Assembly (NCBI RefSeq): GCF_004348425.1
Contig: NZ_SMKK01000085.1
Span: 1-34,669, forward strand
Length of the DNA stretch: 34,669 nucleotides
Direction: 5' to 3'
DNA from: Actinomadura sp. 7K507
GTDB lineage: Bacteria > Actinomycetota > Actinomycetes > Streptosporangiales > Streptosporangiaceae
This document shows, one piece after another, positions 22,948 through 30,651 of this stretch. Position 1 is the stretch's first letter. Every line of letters begins with the position of its first letter. Below the pieces are notes generated by a model that worked only from the letters and a program-made list of their open reading frames with translations, was not told the origin of the DNA and did no database searches. A program made the translations under genes and the position numbers.

Positions 22948-23721
22948 ATGTCCGTGCTCAGCCAGTTGCTCACCGCCGTCTCCGACGGCTCGGTCGAGAT
23001 CGTCGACCTGACCGCCCCGCTGTCGGAGCGGACCCCGATCCTCCAGCTGCCGGAGCCGTTCGCCAACACCGTCCCGTTCCGGCTGGAGGAGATCAGCCGG
23101 TACGACGACCGCGGGCCCGCCTGGTACTGGAACGACATCGTCACCGGCGAGCACGTCGGCACCCACTTCGACGCGCCCGTGCACTGGGCCTCCGGCCGCG
23201 ACGGCGAGGACGTCTCGCAGGTCCCGCCGGGCAGGCTGGTCGCCCCGGCCGCCGTGCTGGACGCCTCCGCGCACGCCGCCGCCGACCCCGACTTCCTGCT
23301 GGAGATCGACCACGTCCGGGACTGGGAGAAGGCGCACGGGCCGCTCCCGGAGGGCGGCTGGTTCCTCTACCGGACCGGCTGGGACGCCCGGGTCGGCGAC
23401 CAGGACGCCTTCCTCAACGCCGACGAGAGCGGCTCGCACACCCCCGGGATCTCCGCCGAGTGCGCCCGGTGGCTCGCCGAGGAGACGCCCCTGCTCGGGC
23501 TCGGCGTGGAGACCGTCGGCACCGACGCGGGCGGCGCCCACGCGTTCGACCCGCCGTTCCCGTGCCACTCCTACTTCTGCGGCGCCGGCAAGTACGGGCT
23601 CACCCAGCTGCAGAACCTGGGACGGCTCCCCGCCCGCGGCGCCGTGCTGCTCGCCTCGCCGCTGCCGATCGTCGGCGGCTCGGGCAGCCCCGCCCGCGTG
23701 CTCGCGCTGATCGAACGATGA
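22948..23721 (+). CDS. Cyclase-family metal-dependent hydrolase (kynurenine formamidase / isatin hydrolase-like)
   Basis: Predicted Mn/Zn-dependent hydrolase of the cyclase family, 257 residues. The metal-binding motif HVGTHFDAPVHW lies at about residues 69-80 (HxGTHxDxP type). Further family segments are IVDLTAPLSERTPI at the N-terminus, GWFLYRTGWD, and GLGVETVGTDAG. Members include arylformamidase (KynB) and isatin hydrolase, which open amide or lactam bonds; the longer N- and C-terminal parts here exceed KynB. GGAGG precedes the ATG. The stop overlaps the ATG of the next gene (ATGA), so it is made together with a ThDP-dependent enzyme, which hints at hydrolysis to a 2-oxo acid followed by decarboxylation. 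The substrate is not known. Confidence 0.88.
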   Translation: MSVLSQLLTAVSDGSVEIVDLTAPLSERTPILQLPEPFANTVPFRLEEISRYDDRGPAWYWNDIVTGEHVGTHFDAPVHWASGRDGEDVSQVPPGRLVAPAAVLDASAHAAADPDFLLEIDHVRDWEKAHGPLPEGGWFLYRTGWDARVGDQDAFLNADESGSHTPGISAECARWLAEETPLLGLGVETVGTDAGGAHAFDPPFPCHSYFCGAGKYGLTQLQNLGRLPARGAVLLASPLPIVGGSGSPARVLALIER

Positions 23722-25397
23722 GGGTCGCGGAGGCCGTGGGCGAGGCCCTCGCGCGGCTCGGCGCCGACACGGTCTTCGGCGTCGTCGGCAGCGGCAACTT
23801 CCACGTCACCAACGCGCTCGTGGCGAACGGCGCCCGGTTCGTCGCCGCCCGGCACGAGGCCGGGGCCACCACCATGGCCGACGCGTACGCGCGGGTGAGC
23901 GGCGGCCTCGGCGTGGTGTCGCTGCACCAGGGGCCCGGCCTCACCAACGCGGTCACCGGCATCGCCGAGGCCGCCAAGAGCCGCACGCCGCTGCTGGTGG
24001 TCACCGGCGAGGTGGCCGCCGCCGCGGTCCGCTCCAACTTCCGCGTCGACCAGGCGGCGATCGCCGCGGCGGTGGGCGCCGTCCCCGAGCGGGTCCACTC
24101 CCCGCGGACCGCGATCGCCGACGTGACCCGCGCCTGCCGCACGGCGGTCACCGAGCGCCGGACCGTGCTGCTCGGCCTTCCCCTCGACATCCAGGACGCC
24201 GAGCATCCGGACGGCGCCGGGGAACGCCCCGCCGCCGGCCGGCGCCCGCGGAACCCGCCGCTGCCGGTGCCGCCGCCGGCCGCGATCGCCCGCCTGGCCG
24301 ACGCGCTGCGGGACGCCGAGCGGCCGGTGTTCATCGCCGGGCGGGGAGCGCGGCTGTCCGGCGCCCGCGAGCCCCTCGCCGAGCTGGCCGGACGGTGCGG
24401 CGCGCTGCCCGCGACCTCCGCCGTCGCGCGCGGGCTGTTCACCGGCGACCCTTTCGGCCTGGACGTCAGCGGCGGCTTCGCCACCCCGGCCGCCGCCGAG
24501 CTGATCCGCGGCGCCGACCTGATCGTCGGCTGGGGCTGCTCGCTGAACATGTGGACGACCCGGCACGGCGCCCTCGTCGCCGCGGACGCGAAGGTCGTGC
24601 AGGTCGACCTGGACGCCCGCGCGCTCGGCGCGCACCGCCCCGTCGACCTCGGCCTCATCGGCGACGCCGCCGAGACCGCGCGGGCCGTCACGGCCGAACT
24701 GGACGCGCGCGGACACTCCGCCGCCGGCTACCGCACCCCGGACGTGGCCGAGCGGCTCGCCAGAGAAGGACGCTGGCAGGACGTCCCCTACCAGGAGCAT
24801 CCCGGCGGTGATGCCGGCGGCGGGCCCCGCATCGACCCGCGGACGCTGTCGATCGCCCTGGACGCCATGCTGCCCCGAGAGCGCACCGTCGCCGTCGACT
24901 CGGGCAACTTCATGGGCTACCCCGCGATGTTCCTGGACGTTCCCGACGCCGACGCGCTCGTGTTCACCCAGGCGTTCCAGGCGGTGGGCCTCGGCCTGGC
25001 CACGGCGATCGGCGCCGCCGTGGCCCGCCCCGACCGGCTCACGGTCGCCGCGCTCGGCGACGGCGGCGCGCTGATGTCGGCCGTGGAGCTGGAGACGGCG
25101 GTCAGGCTCGGGCTGGGGCTGCTCGTGGTCGTCTACGACGACGAGGCCTACGGCGCGGAGGTGCACCACTTCCGCCCCGGCGGGCATCCCCTCGACACGG
25201 TCACGTTCCCGCCGGCCGATCTGGCCGCGATCGGCCGCGGGTTCGGCTGCGCGGCGGCGACCGTCCGGCGGCGCGAGGACCTGGCCGCGGTGGCCGACTG
25301 GCTGGCGGGCCCGCGCGACCGCCCGATGCTCGTGGACGCCAAGGTCACGCGCACCCACCCCTCCTGGTGGCTGGAGGAGGCCTTCCGCGGCCACTGA
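23718..25397 (+). CDS. Thiamine diphosphate-dependent enzyme (acetolactate synthase / benzoylformate decarboxylase superfamily)
   Basis: Predicted ThDP enzyme of 559 residues with the three-domain layout of the family. The N-terminal PYR domain contains the catalytic glutamate Glu47 in AARHEAGATTMADAYAR. The central domain (about 190-330) is of the DHS-like type and lacks a clear FAD signature. The C-terminal PP domain has GDGGALMSAVELETAVRLGL near 448, followed by VVVYDDEAYGAEVHHF, where the first of the usual Mg-binding Asn pair is Asp. Related proteins carry YNDxAYGAE at this point. The gene overlaps the cyclase gene by 4 bp. A role as a 2-oxo-acid decarboxylase in aromatic catabolism is suggested by context only. 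A biosynthetic acetolactate synthase is unlikely because there is no ilvN or ilvC nearby. Confidence 0.88.
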   Translation: MRVAEAVGEALARLGADTVFGVVGSGNFHVTNALVANGARFVAARHEAGATTMADAYARVSGGLGVVSLHQGPGLTNAVTGIAEAAKSRTPLLVVTGEVAAAAVRSNFRVDQAAIAAAVGAVPERVHSPRTAIADVTRACRTAVTERRTVLLGLPLDIQDAEHPDGAGERPAAGRRPRNPPLPVPPPAAIARLADALRDAERPVFIAGRGARLSGAREPLAELAGRCGALPATSAVARGLFTGDPFGLDVSGGFATPAAAELIRGADLIVGWGCSLNMWTTRHGALVAADAKVVQVDLDARALGAHRPVDLGLIGDAAETARAVTAELDARGHSAAGYRTPDVAERLAREGRWQDVPYQEHPGGDAGGGPRIDPRTLSIALDAMLPRERTVAVDSGNFMGYPAMFLDVPDADALVFTQAFQAVGLGLATAIGAAVARPDRLTVAALGDGGALMSAVELETAVRLGLGLLVVVYDDEAYGAEVHHFRPGGHPLDTVTFPPADLAAIGRGFGCAAATVRRREDLAAVADWLAGPRDRPMLVDAKVTRTHPSWWLEEAFRGH

Positions 25398-25417
25398 CCG
25401 GGCTGCCGGCCGGTCGC

Positions 25418-25516
25418 CGAGCGGAGCTCGTCGATTGAAAGGTGGTGGGTGGGGGCTGGCGGACGACGAGCGGGGCTCGTCGGTTGAAAGGTGGCAGGTG
25501 GGGGGCTGGAGGACGG
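25418..25516. repeat. Two tandem ~50-bp repeats, each a hairpin followed by a G-rich tract
   Basis: Unit 1 (25418-25466) and unit 2 (25467-25516) are about 85-90% alike by eye. Each has a GAGC-GG(A/G)-GCTC hairpin followed by TCG(A/G)TTGAAAGGTGG and a run such as GGTGGGGGCTGG. In unit 2 the stem is 8 bp (CGACGAGC/GCTCGTCG, 25464-25482). The G-runs could form a quadruplex in RNA or DNA. They lie 20 bp after the ThDP enzyme stop, so termination or mRNA protection is possible. The rest of the 290-bp gap before glpF holds the promoter described below. Confidence 0.75.
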
Positions 25517-25590
25517 TGTAGAGAAGCGGCCCCTGGGAACGATCACGGTCACGATCATTTCCGCGGGGGTGGTGATGGACCGGACTGGGT

Positions 25591-25605
25591 GCCGACATTG
25601 TCGGC
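25591..25605. promoter_or_regulatory. Palindrome upstream of glpF, possible operator
   Basis: A perfect 7-bp inverted repeat around a single central base (GCCGACA-T-TGTCGGC), ending 9 bp before the -35 of the proposed glpF promoter. Glycerol operons of actinomycetes are controlled by IclR-type GylR, but I cannot match this site to it. Confidence 0.4.
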
Positions 25606-25614
25606 GCGCGGCGG

Positions 25615-25644
25615 TTGACCCGCTTGATCGGACGAAATTACGTT
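25615..25644 (+). promoter_or_regulatory. Possible SigA-type promoter of glpFK
   Basis: TTGACC (25615-25620) and TACGTT (25639-25644) are 18 bp apart, 43 bp before the glpF ATG. A CGAA-N6-TTCG inverted repeat overlaps the -10. Confidence 0.45.
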
Positions 25645-25687
25645 CGCGGCGGTTGTGCCTTACGTCACACACCCCTGAGGAGGAGAG

Positions 25688-26527
25688 ATGACGCGAGGAC
25701 CGAAGGTCCCCGAGCTCGCACGGGAGATGGCCGCGGAGTTCGCCGGCACGATGATCCTGATCCTGTTCGGGTGCGGCGTCGTCGCGCAGGTCATCGCCGC
25801 CGGGGGGCTCGGCGACCCGCAGAGCCTCGGCGACCACGACAGCATCGCCTGGGCGTGGGGCATCGGGGTCACGCTGGGCGTGTACACCTCGGCCCGCATC
25901 AGCGGCGGCCACATCAACCCGGCCGTCACGCTCGCCTTCGCGTTCTTCAAGGGCTTCCCGTGGCGCAAGGTCCTCCCGTACGCCATCGCGCAGACGGCCG
26001 GGGCCTTCGTCGGCGCCCTGATCGTCCGGTGGAACTACAGCGAGGTCCTGCAGAAGTTCGACCCCGGCCTGACGGAGAAGTCGCACATCGTCTTCTCCAC
26101 CATGCCCGGCAACGGGACGCTGCCGATCGGGACCTGGCCGGCGTTCCGCGACCAGGTGATCGGCACCGCCATCCTGCTCTTCCTCGTGATGGCGCTCATC
26201 GACCTGCGCAACGCGCCGCCGCTGTCGAACCTGGCCCCGTTCATCATCGGCCTCATCGTGGTGGGCATCGGGATGTCCTACGGAGCCCTCGCCGGCTACG
26301 CGATCAACCCGGCCCGCGACCTCGGCCCGAGACTCGTCCAATGGCTCACGGGTTACGGGGACGCCTGGAGTGATCAGTTCGGGAACCTGTATTTCTGGGT
26401 CCCGATAGCGGGACCGCTCCTCGGCGGCGTCATCGGCGCCGGGCTCTACGTCCTGCTCGTCGGGCTGCACACCCCCGATGAGGACGGGGCGGCCGAGGTC
26501 ATCGAGCTCGAGCCGGAGAAGGGTTAG
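25688..26527 (+). CDS. glpF: Glycerol facilitator (aquaglyceroporin)
   Basis: Major intrinsic protein channel that lets glycerol diffuse across the membrane. It has 279 residues with about six membrane helices (first near EFAGTMILILFGCGVVAQVI). Both pore half-helix motifs are present: GGHINPAVT after the second helix and GYAINPARDLGPR after the fifth. The Asp following the second NPAR is the mark of glycerol-conducting rather than water-only channels. A gap of 40 bp separates it from glpK, so one transcript is expected. The start ATG follows GAGGAGAG. The acidic C-terminus (TPDEDGAAEVIELEPEKG) is cytoplasmic. Confidence 0.95.
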   Translation: MTRGPKVPELAREMAAEFAGTMILILFGCGVVAQVIAAGGLGDPQSLGDHDSIAWAWGIGVTLGVYTSARISGGHINPAVTLAFAFFKGFPWRKVLPYAIAQTAGAFVGALIVRWNYSEVLQKFDPGLTEKSHIVFSTMPGNGTLPIGTWPAFRDQVIGTAILLFLVMALIDLRNAPPLSNLAPFIIGLIVVGIGMSYGALAGYAINPARDLGPRLVQWLTGYGDAWSDQFGNLYFWVPIAGPLLGGVIGAGLYVLLVGLHTPDEDGAAEVIELEPEKG

Positions 26528-26567
26528 TTCCGGACGGGTCCCGCCCCGCCGCAGAAAGGAAGAGTCC

Positions 26568-28085
26568 ATGGCCGACTTCGTCGGAGCGCTCGATCAGGGC
26601 ACCACGAGCACCCGTTTCATGATCTTCGATCACGGCGGCAACGAGATCGCCCGCCACCAGCTCGAACACGACCAGATCCTGCCGCAGGCCGGGTGGGTCG
26701 AGCACAACCCGACCGAGATCTGGGAACGCACCCGCGCGGTCATCCAGTCCGCGATGAACCGGGCGAACCTGAACCACGGCGACCTGGCCGCGTTCGGCAT
26801 CACCAACCAGCGCGAGACGACCGTGGTGTGGAACCGGCGGACCGGCCGCCCGTACTACAACGCGATCGTCTGGCAGGACACCCGCACCGACCGCATCGCC
26901 TCGGCGCTGGAACGGGACGGGCGGGGCGAGACGATCCGGCACCGTGCCGGCCTGCCTCCCGCCACGTACTTCTCCGGCGGCAAGGTCCAGTGGATCCTGG
27001 AGAACGTCGACGGCGTCCGGGAGGCCGCCGAGAACGGCGACGCGATCTTCGGCAACATCGACACGTGGGTGCTGTGGAACCTGACGGGCGGGAGGGACGG
27101 CGGCGTGCACGTCACCGACCCGACCAACGCCAGCCGCACCATGCTGATGGACCTGGAGACCCTCGACTGGGACGACCAGCTCCTGTCCTTCTTCGGCATC
27201 CCGCGCCGGATGCTCCCGGAGATCAAGCCTTCTTCCGCGCCCGACCCGTACGGGACGACCCGCGCGGACGGCCCGCTGGGCGGCGAGGTCCCCATCACGG
27301 GCATCCTGGGCGACCAGCAGGCGGCGACGGTCGGGCAGGTGTGCTTCGCGCCCGGCGAGGCCAAGAACACCTACGGCACCGGCAACTTCCTCCTGCTCAA
27401 CACCGGTGAGGAACTCGTCAGGTCGAAGGCCGGGATGCTCACCACCGTCTGCTACAGGTTCGGCGACGACCGGCCGGTATACGCGCTGGAGGGGTCGATC
27501 GCGGTGACGGGGTCGGCGGTGCAGTGGCTGCGCGACCAGCTCGGCATCATCTCCGGCGCGGCGCAGAGCGAGTCGCTGGCGCGGCAGGTCGACGACAACG
27601 GCGGCGTCTACTTCGTGCCCGCGTTCTCCGGGCTGTTCGCGCCCTACTGGCGCTCGGACGCCCGGGGCGCGATCGTCGGGCTGTCGCGCTTCAACACCAA
27701 CGCCCACCTGGCCCGCGCCACCCTGGAATCGATCTGCTACCAGTCCCGCGACGTGGTCGAGGCCATGCGCGAGGACTCCGGCGTCACCCTGGACGTCCTC
27801 AAGGTCGACGGCGGCGTCACCGAGAACGAGCTGTGCATGCAGCTGCAGGCCGACGTCCTGGGCGTCCCGGTCTCCCGGCCCGTCGTCGCCGAGACCACCG
27901 CGCTGGGCGCCGCCTACGCCGCCGGCCTGGCCGTCGGCTTCTGGACCACCACCGACGAACTCCGCCAGAACTGGAACGAGGACCGCCGCTGGGAACCCAC
28001 GTGGAGCGAGGAGCAACGCGAGACCGGCTACGCCGGCTGGAAGAAGGCCGTCGAACGCACCTACGGCTGGGTGGACGTGGACTGA
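26568..28085 (+). CDS. glpK: Glycerol kinase
   Basis: Phosphorylates glycerol to glycerol-3-phosphate, trapping what GlpF admits. The 505-residue FGGY-family protein has the N-terminal phosphate loop GALDQGTTSTRFMIFD, TNQRETTVVW, the substrate segment NAIVWQDTRT, the adenosine-site GTGNFLLLNTG and the C-terminal DGGVTENELCMQ. The length is the normal one. AAAGGAAGAG precedes the ATG. No glpD lies in the window. A secreted protease gene starts 10 bp downstream and may be co-transcribed. Confidence 0.97.
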   Translation: MADFVGALDQGTTSTRFMIFDHGGNEIARHQLEHDQILPQAGWVEHNPTEIWERTRAVIQSAMNRANLNHGDLAAFGITNQRETTVVWNRRTGRPYYNAIVWQDTRTDRIASALERDGRGETIRHRAGLPPATYFSGGKVQWILENVDGVREAAENGDAIFGNIDTWVLWNLTGGRDGGVHVTDPTNASRTMLMDLETLDWDDQLLSFFGIPRRMLPEIKPSSAPDPYGTTRADGPLGGEVPITGILGDQQAATVGQVCFAPGEAKNTYGTGNFLLLNTGEELVRSKAGMLTTVCYRFGDDRPVYALEGSIAVTGSAVQWLRDQLGIISGAAQSESLARQVDDNGGVYFVPAFSGLFAPYWRSDARGAIVGLSRFNTNAHLARATLESICYQSRDVVEAMREDSGVTLDVLKVDGGVTENELCMQLQADVLGVPVSRPVVAETTALGAAYAAGLAVGFWTTTDELRQNWNEDRRWEPTWSEEQRETGYAGWKKAVERTYGWVDVD

Positions 28086-28095
28086 GAGGAATCCC

Positions 28096-28971
28096 ATGAT
28101 CGGACGCTGCCTCGCCGCAGCCGCCCTCGCCGCCGTGGTGGGCGCCGGCACGCTGACCGCCGCCGGCGCCGCGCAGGCCGCGCCCGTCCAGCCGGCCGCC
28201 CCCCACCTGCGGGACGCCGCCCCGCACAAGCCGGGAGGGGAGGTCGACTTCACCGGGATCGTCGCGCTGAGCAACTGCTCGGGCTCCATCGTGCGCGCGC
28301 CGCGCTCCCGGGACACCGACGCGGCGCTGGTCCTGACGAACGGCCACTGCCTGGAGACGGGCATGCCCGGGGCGGGCGAGGTCATCGTGGACCAGGAGTC
28401 GTCCCGGACGTTCACGCTCCTGGACCGGACCGGGGAGAAGGAACTCGGCTCCCTGCGGGCCACCAGGGTCGAGTACGCCACGATGACCGACACCGACGTG
28501 GCGGTCTACCGGCTCGGAACCACCTACGCCGCCATCGAGAAGCGGTACGGCATCCCCGCGCTGCGCCTGTCGATGGCCCGCCCGCACGACGGCACCGGGA
28601 TCCGGGTCGTGTCGGGCTACTGGAAGACCATCTACGGCTGCAAGATCGACGACACCGTCCACCGGCTGCGCGAGGCGGACTGGACGTGGAAGGACTCGAT
28701 CCGCTACACGCCCGAGTGCCAGACCATCGGCGGCACGTCGGGCTCGCCGATCGTCGACGTGCGGACGCGCCGCGTCGTCGGGGTCAACAACACCGGCAAC
28801 GAGGACGGTGAGCGCTGCACGCTCAACAACCCGTGCGAGGTCGGACGCGACGGCGACGTCACCGTCCGCCAGGGCGTCAACTACGGCCAGCAGACCTACC
28901 TGCTCGCCCGCTGCCTCGGCAAGGGGAACGACGTGGTGCTGGGCGGGGGGTGTGCGCTTCCCAAGCCCTGA
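28096..28971 (+). CDS. Secreted trypsin-like (S1 family) serine protease
   Basis: Predicted extracellular protease of 291 residues. A signal peptide (MIGRCLAAAALAAVVGAGTL, then AxA near residue 28) is followed by a short Pro/His-rich segment. The catalytic triad reads His84 in LTNGHCLE, Asp134 in TDTDVAVYRL and Ser215 in IGGTSGSPIVD. The GTSGSP sequence differs from the trypsin GDSGGP and is found in bacterial trypsin-like and glutamyl-type members. At least six cysteines follow the signal peptide (for example NCSGS, NGHC, YGC, PECQT, ERC, NPCE), which could form disulphides. It starts 10 bp after glpK with GAGAGG upstream, so it may share the glycerol transcript. Substrate specificity is unknown. 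Confidence 0.88.
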   Translation: MIGRCLAAAALAAVVGAGTLTAAGAAQAAPVQPAAPHLRDAAPHKPGGEVDFTGIVALSNCSGSIVRAPRSRDTDAALVLTNGHCLETGMPGAGEVIVDQESSRTFTLLDRTGEKELGSLRATRVEYATMTDTDVAVYRLGTTYAAIEKRYGIPALRLSMARPHDGTGIRVVSGYWKTIYGCKIDDTVHRLREADWTWKDSIRYTPECQTIGGTSGSPIVDVRTRRVVGVNNTGNEDGERCTLNNPCEVGRDGDVTVRQGVNYGQQTYLLARCLGKGNDVVLGGGCALPKP

Positions 28972-29034
28972 CCCGTCCGCCGCCTCCGGTCACCGGCTCC
29001 GCCGCCGCCCTGGCACCGCCGGGTCACCGCCCTG

Positions 29035-29883
29035 TCACCGCTCCGCCAGCAGCCCGGCGCGGAGCCGGTCCAGGGTGGCGCGGAGCAGCCGCGAGACGTG
29101 CATCTGGGACAGGCCGATCTGCTCGGCGATCTGGGTCTGGGTCTTGTTGCCGAAGAACCGCAGCAGCAGGATCGTGCGCTCCCGCTCGGGGAGGTCGTCG
29201 ATGAGCGGCGCGAGGGCGTGGCCGTTGATGAAGGCGTCCAGGGCGGGGTCGTTGGATCCGAGGTACTCGCCGACGGTGCCGTTGTCGCCGCTCTGCGAGC
29301 CGTCGGCGGGGGCCTCCAGGGACAGCGGGCGGTAGGCGTCGCAGGCGACGATGACCTCGATGGTCTCTTCCTCCGTGATGTCCATGAGCCGTGAGATCTC
29401 GGCCGTGGTGGGGGAGCGGCCGTGCTCGCGGGTGAACTCCTGGAGGGTGCGCTGGAGCACCGGGCGCAGCTCCTGGATGCGGCGCGACACGCGGATGCCC
29501 CAGGTCTTGTCGCGGAAGTGGCGCTTCACCTCTCCGGTCACCACGGGGTAGGCGTAGGTGACGAACCGGTCGCCGATCCCCGGGTCGAACCTGTTGATGG
29601 CCTTGACCAGCCCGAGGTAGGCCACCTGCTGGAGATCGTCGATGGGTTCGCCTCGGTTGGCGTACCGGCGCGCCACACCGCGGACCAGGGCGGCGTGCAT
29701 ATCGACGATGCGCGCCCGCAGCCGTTCCCGCCGGGGATCGTCCTCCCCGAGCCCGTTCATCTCCGCCAGCAGCATCTCGGTCTGTCCGTCGTTGAACCGG
29801 GTGGTGGGCTGCGCCGTGGTGGACTGCGCCGTGGTGGGCTGCGCCGTGGTGGGCTGCGCCGTGGTGGGCTGCGCCGAGGCCAT
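29035..29883 (-). CDS. SigB/SigF/SigG-type alternative sigma factor
   Basis: Group 3 sigma-70 factor of the stress/development type, about 282 residues. Region 2 is seen in DDLQQVAYLGLVKAINRFDP and FVTYAYPVVTGEVKRHFRDK, region 3 in REHGRSPTTAEISRLMDI, and region 4 in LIDDLPERERTILLLRFFGN with the helix-turn-helix TQIAEQIGLSQMHVSRLLR. The N-terminus is a repetitive TTAQP tract that is absent from most relatives. I chose the ATG at 29883, 9 bp after AAAGGAG; the ATG at 29892 touches the Shine-Dalgarno. No anti-sigma (RsbW) or anti-anti-sigma gene adjoins it, so partner genes lie elsewhere. A matching promoter (29956-29980) suggests autoregulation. Confidence 0.93.
   Translation of the reverse strand: MASAQPTTAQPTTAQPTTAQSTTAQPTTRFNDGQTEMLLAEMNGLGEDDPRRERLRARIVDMHAALVRGVARRYANRGEPIDDLQQVAYLGLVKAINRFDPGIGDRFVTYAYPVVTGEVKRHFRDKTWGIRVSRRIQELRPVLQRTLQEFTREHGRSPTTAEISRLMDITEEETIEVIVACDAYRPLSLEAPADGSQSGDNGTVGEYLGSNDPALDAFINGHALAPLIDDLPERERTILLLRFFGNKTQTQIAEQIGLSQMHVSRLLRATLDRLRAGLLAER
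29801..29875 (-). repeat. Five 15-bp tandem repeats in the sigma-factor N-terminus
   Basis: Five units of GTGGTGGGCTGCGCC (plus-strand reading) run head to tail; unit 2 has one base change. On the coding strand they encode repeated TTAQP (once TTAQS). Being a multiple of three, unit gain or loss leaves the frame intact, so length variation between strains is expected. Confidence 0.9.
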
Positions 29884-29955
29884 GCGGGTCATCTCCTTTC
29901 CGGGAGGGGCCGGCCCAGGCCGGCGAGGCAGGGGCGATCACTCGGTGCCCGTCCA

Positions 29956-29980
29956 CTACCCGGCTAATTGCCGATCACAC
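29956..29980 (-). promoter_or_regulatory. Possible SigB/F-type promoter of the sigma-factor gene
   Basis: On the minus strand, GTGT (29980-29977), a 15-bp spacer and GGGTAG (29961-29956) resemble the SigB/SigF consensus GTTT-N14-17-GGGTAW. The -10 lies about 75 bp before the start codon. Confidence 0.35.
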
Positions 29981-30053
29981 GGAAAGCCCCCTGTGCACGG
30001 GGGAATCGGGCGACCGTGACTGCGCGTGCCCGGCCGCCGGCGGTCCGGGCCCG

Positions 30054-30078
30054 GGATAAAGGACGTCCCCCCGGGTAC
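30054..30078 (+). promoter_or_regulatory. Possible SigB/F-type promoter of the SRPBCC gene
   Basis: GGAT (30054-30057), a 15-bp spacer and GGGTAC (30073-30078). The -10 is a good match and the -35 weak. It lies 27 bp before the GTG at 30106. Confidence 0.25.
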
Positions 30079-30105
30079 CGCCCCCGTGACGCCTGAGGGG
30101 GAGCC

Positions 30106-30567
30106 GTGAGCACGATCACCGAGTCGGTCAACGTCACCGTCCCGATCCGCACCGCCTACGACCAGTGGACGCAGTTCGAGACGTTCCCGCAGTTCATGGA
30201 CGGTGTCGAGGAGATCCGCCAGCTCGACGACACCACCCTGCGCTGGAGGACGCGGATGGCCGGGGTCGTCCGCGAGTTCGACGCCAGGATCACCGAGCAG
30301 CTGCCCGACGAGCGCGTCGCCTGGAAGTCCCTGGAGGGGCCGACGCACGCGGGGGTGGTGACCTTCCACCGGCTGGACGAGACCACCACGCGCGTCACCG
30401 CCCAGATGGAGATCGACCCGGAGGGCCTCGCCGAGAAGGCCGGCGACAGGCTCGGCGCCCTCGGCCACCGCGTCAAGGGCGACCTTCAGCGCTTCAAGGC
30501 CTTCATCGAGGCCCGCGGCGTCCAGACCGGCGGCTGGCGCGGCAAGGTCGACCGCCCCGACCCCTGA
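30106..30567 (+). CDS. SRPBCC-fold (START/polyketide cyclase-like) protein
   Basis: Predicted 153-residue soluble protein with the helix-grip fold, which binds hydrophobic ligands. The N-terminus STITESVNVTVPIRTAYDQW and the segment FETFPQFMDGVEEIRQLDDT are typical of the cyclase/dehydrase-like branch, followed by LRWRTRMAGVVREFDARITE and the long C-terminal helix. The function of this branch is unknown. GTG start after GAGGGGGAG. It is divergent from the SigB-like sigma gene with 222 bp between starts, a small CCCCC/GGGGG hairpin near 29987-30003 being the only other feature. Confidence 0.85.
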   Translation: MSTITESVNVTVPIRTAYDQWTQFETFPQFMDGVEEIRQLDDTTLRWRTRMAGVVREFDARITEQLPDERVAWKSLEGPTHAGVVTFHRLDETTTRVTAQMEIDPEGLAEKAGDRLGALGHRVKGDLQRFKAFIEARGVQTGGWRGKVDRPDP

Positions 30568-30597
30568 CCGGACGCCCGGCGCGCGAGGCCCGGCACC

Positions 30598-30622
30598 GGT
30601 TGACGGGCGCGTGAGCGGGTAG
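30598..30622 (+). promoter_or_regulatory. Possible SigB/F-type promoter upstream of the pyruvyl-transferase-like gene
   Basis: GGTT (30598-30601), a 15-bp spacer and GGGTAG (30617-30622) give the best SigB/F-type match in the region. The gene starts 141 bp further on, so the leader is long. Confidence 0.4.
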
Positions 30623-30651
30623 AGGCGCCATGCACGCTGGTGCGGCCCAGG

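Noticed and set aside
23718..25397. Biosynthetic acetolactate synthase (ilvB)
   Set aside because: No regulatory subunit or branched-chain genes nearby, no clear FAD site, and coupling to a cyclase-family hydrolase instead.
28972..29034. Terminator between the protease and sigma-factor genes
   Set aside because: There are only short repeated GGTCACCG words and no convincing stem, so I did not list it.
29801..29875. CRISPR-like short repeats
   Set aside because: Units are 15 bp, directly contiguous without spacers, and lie inside a coding region as a peptide repeat.
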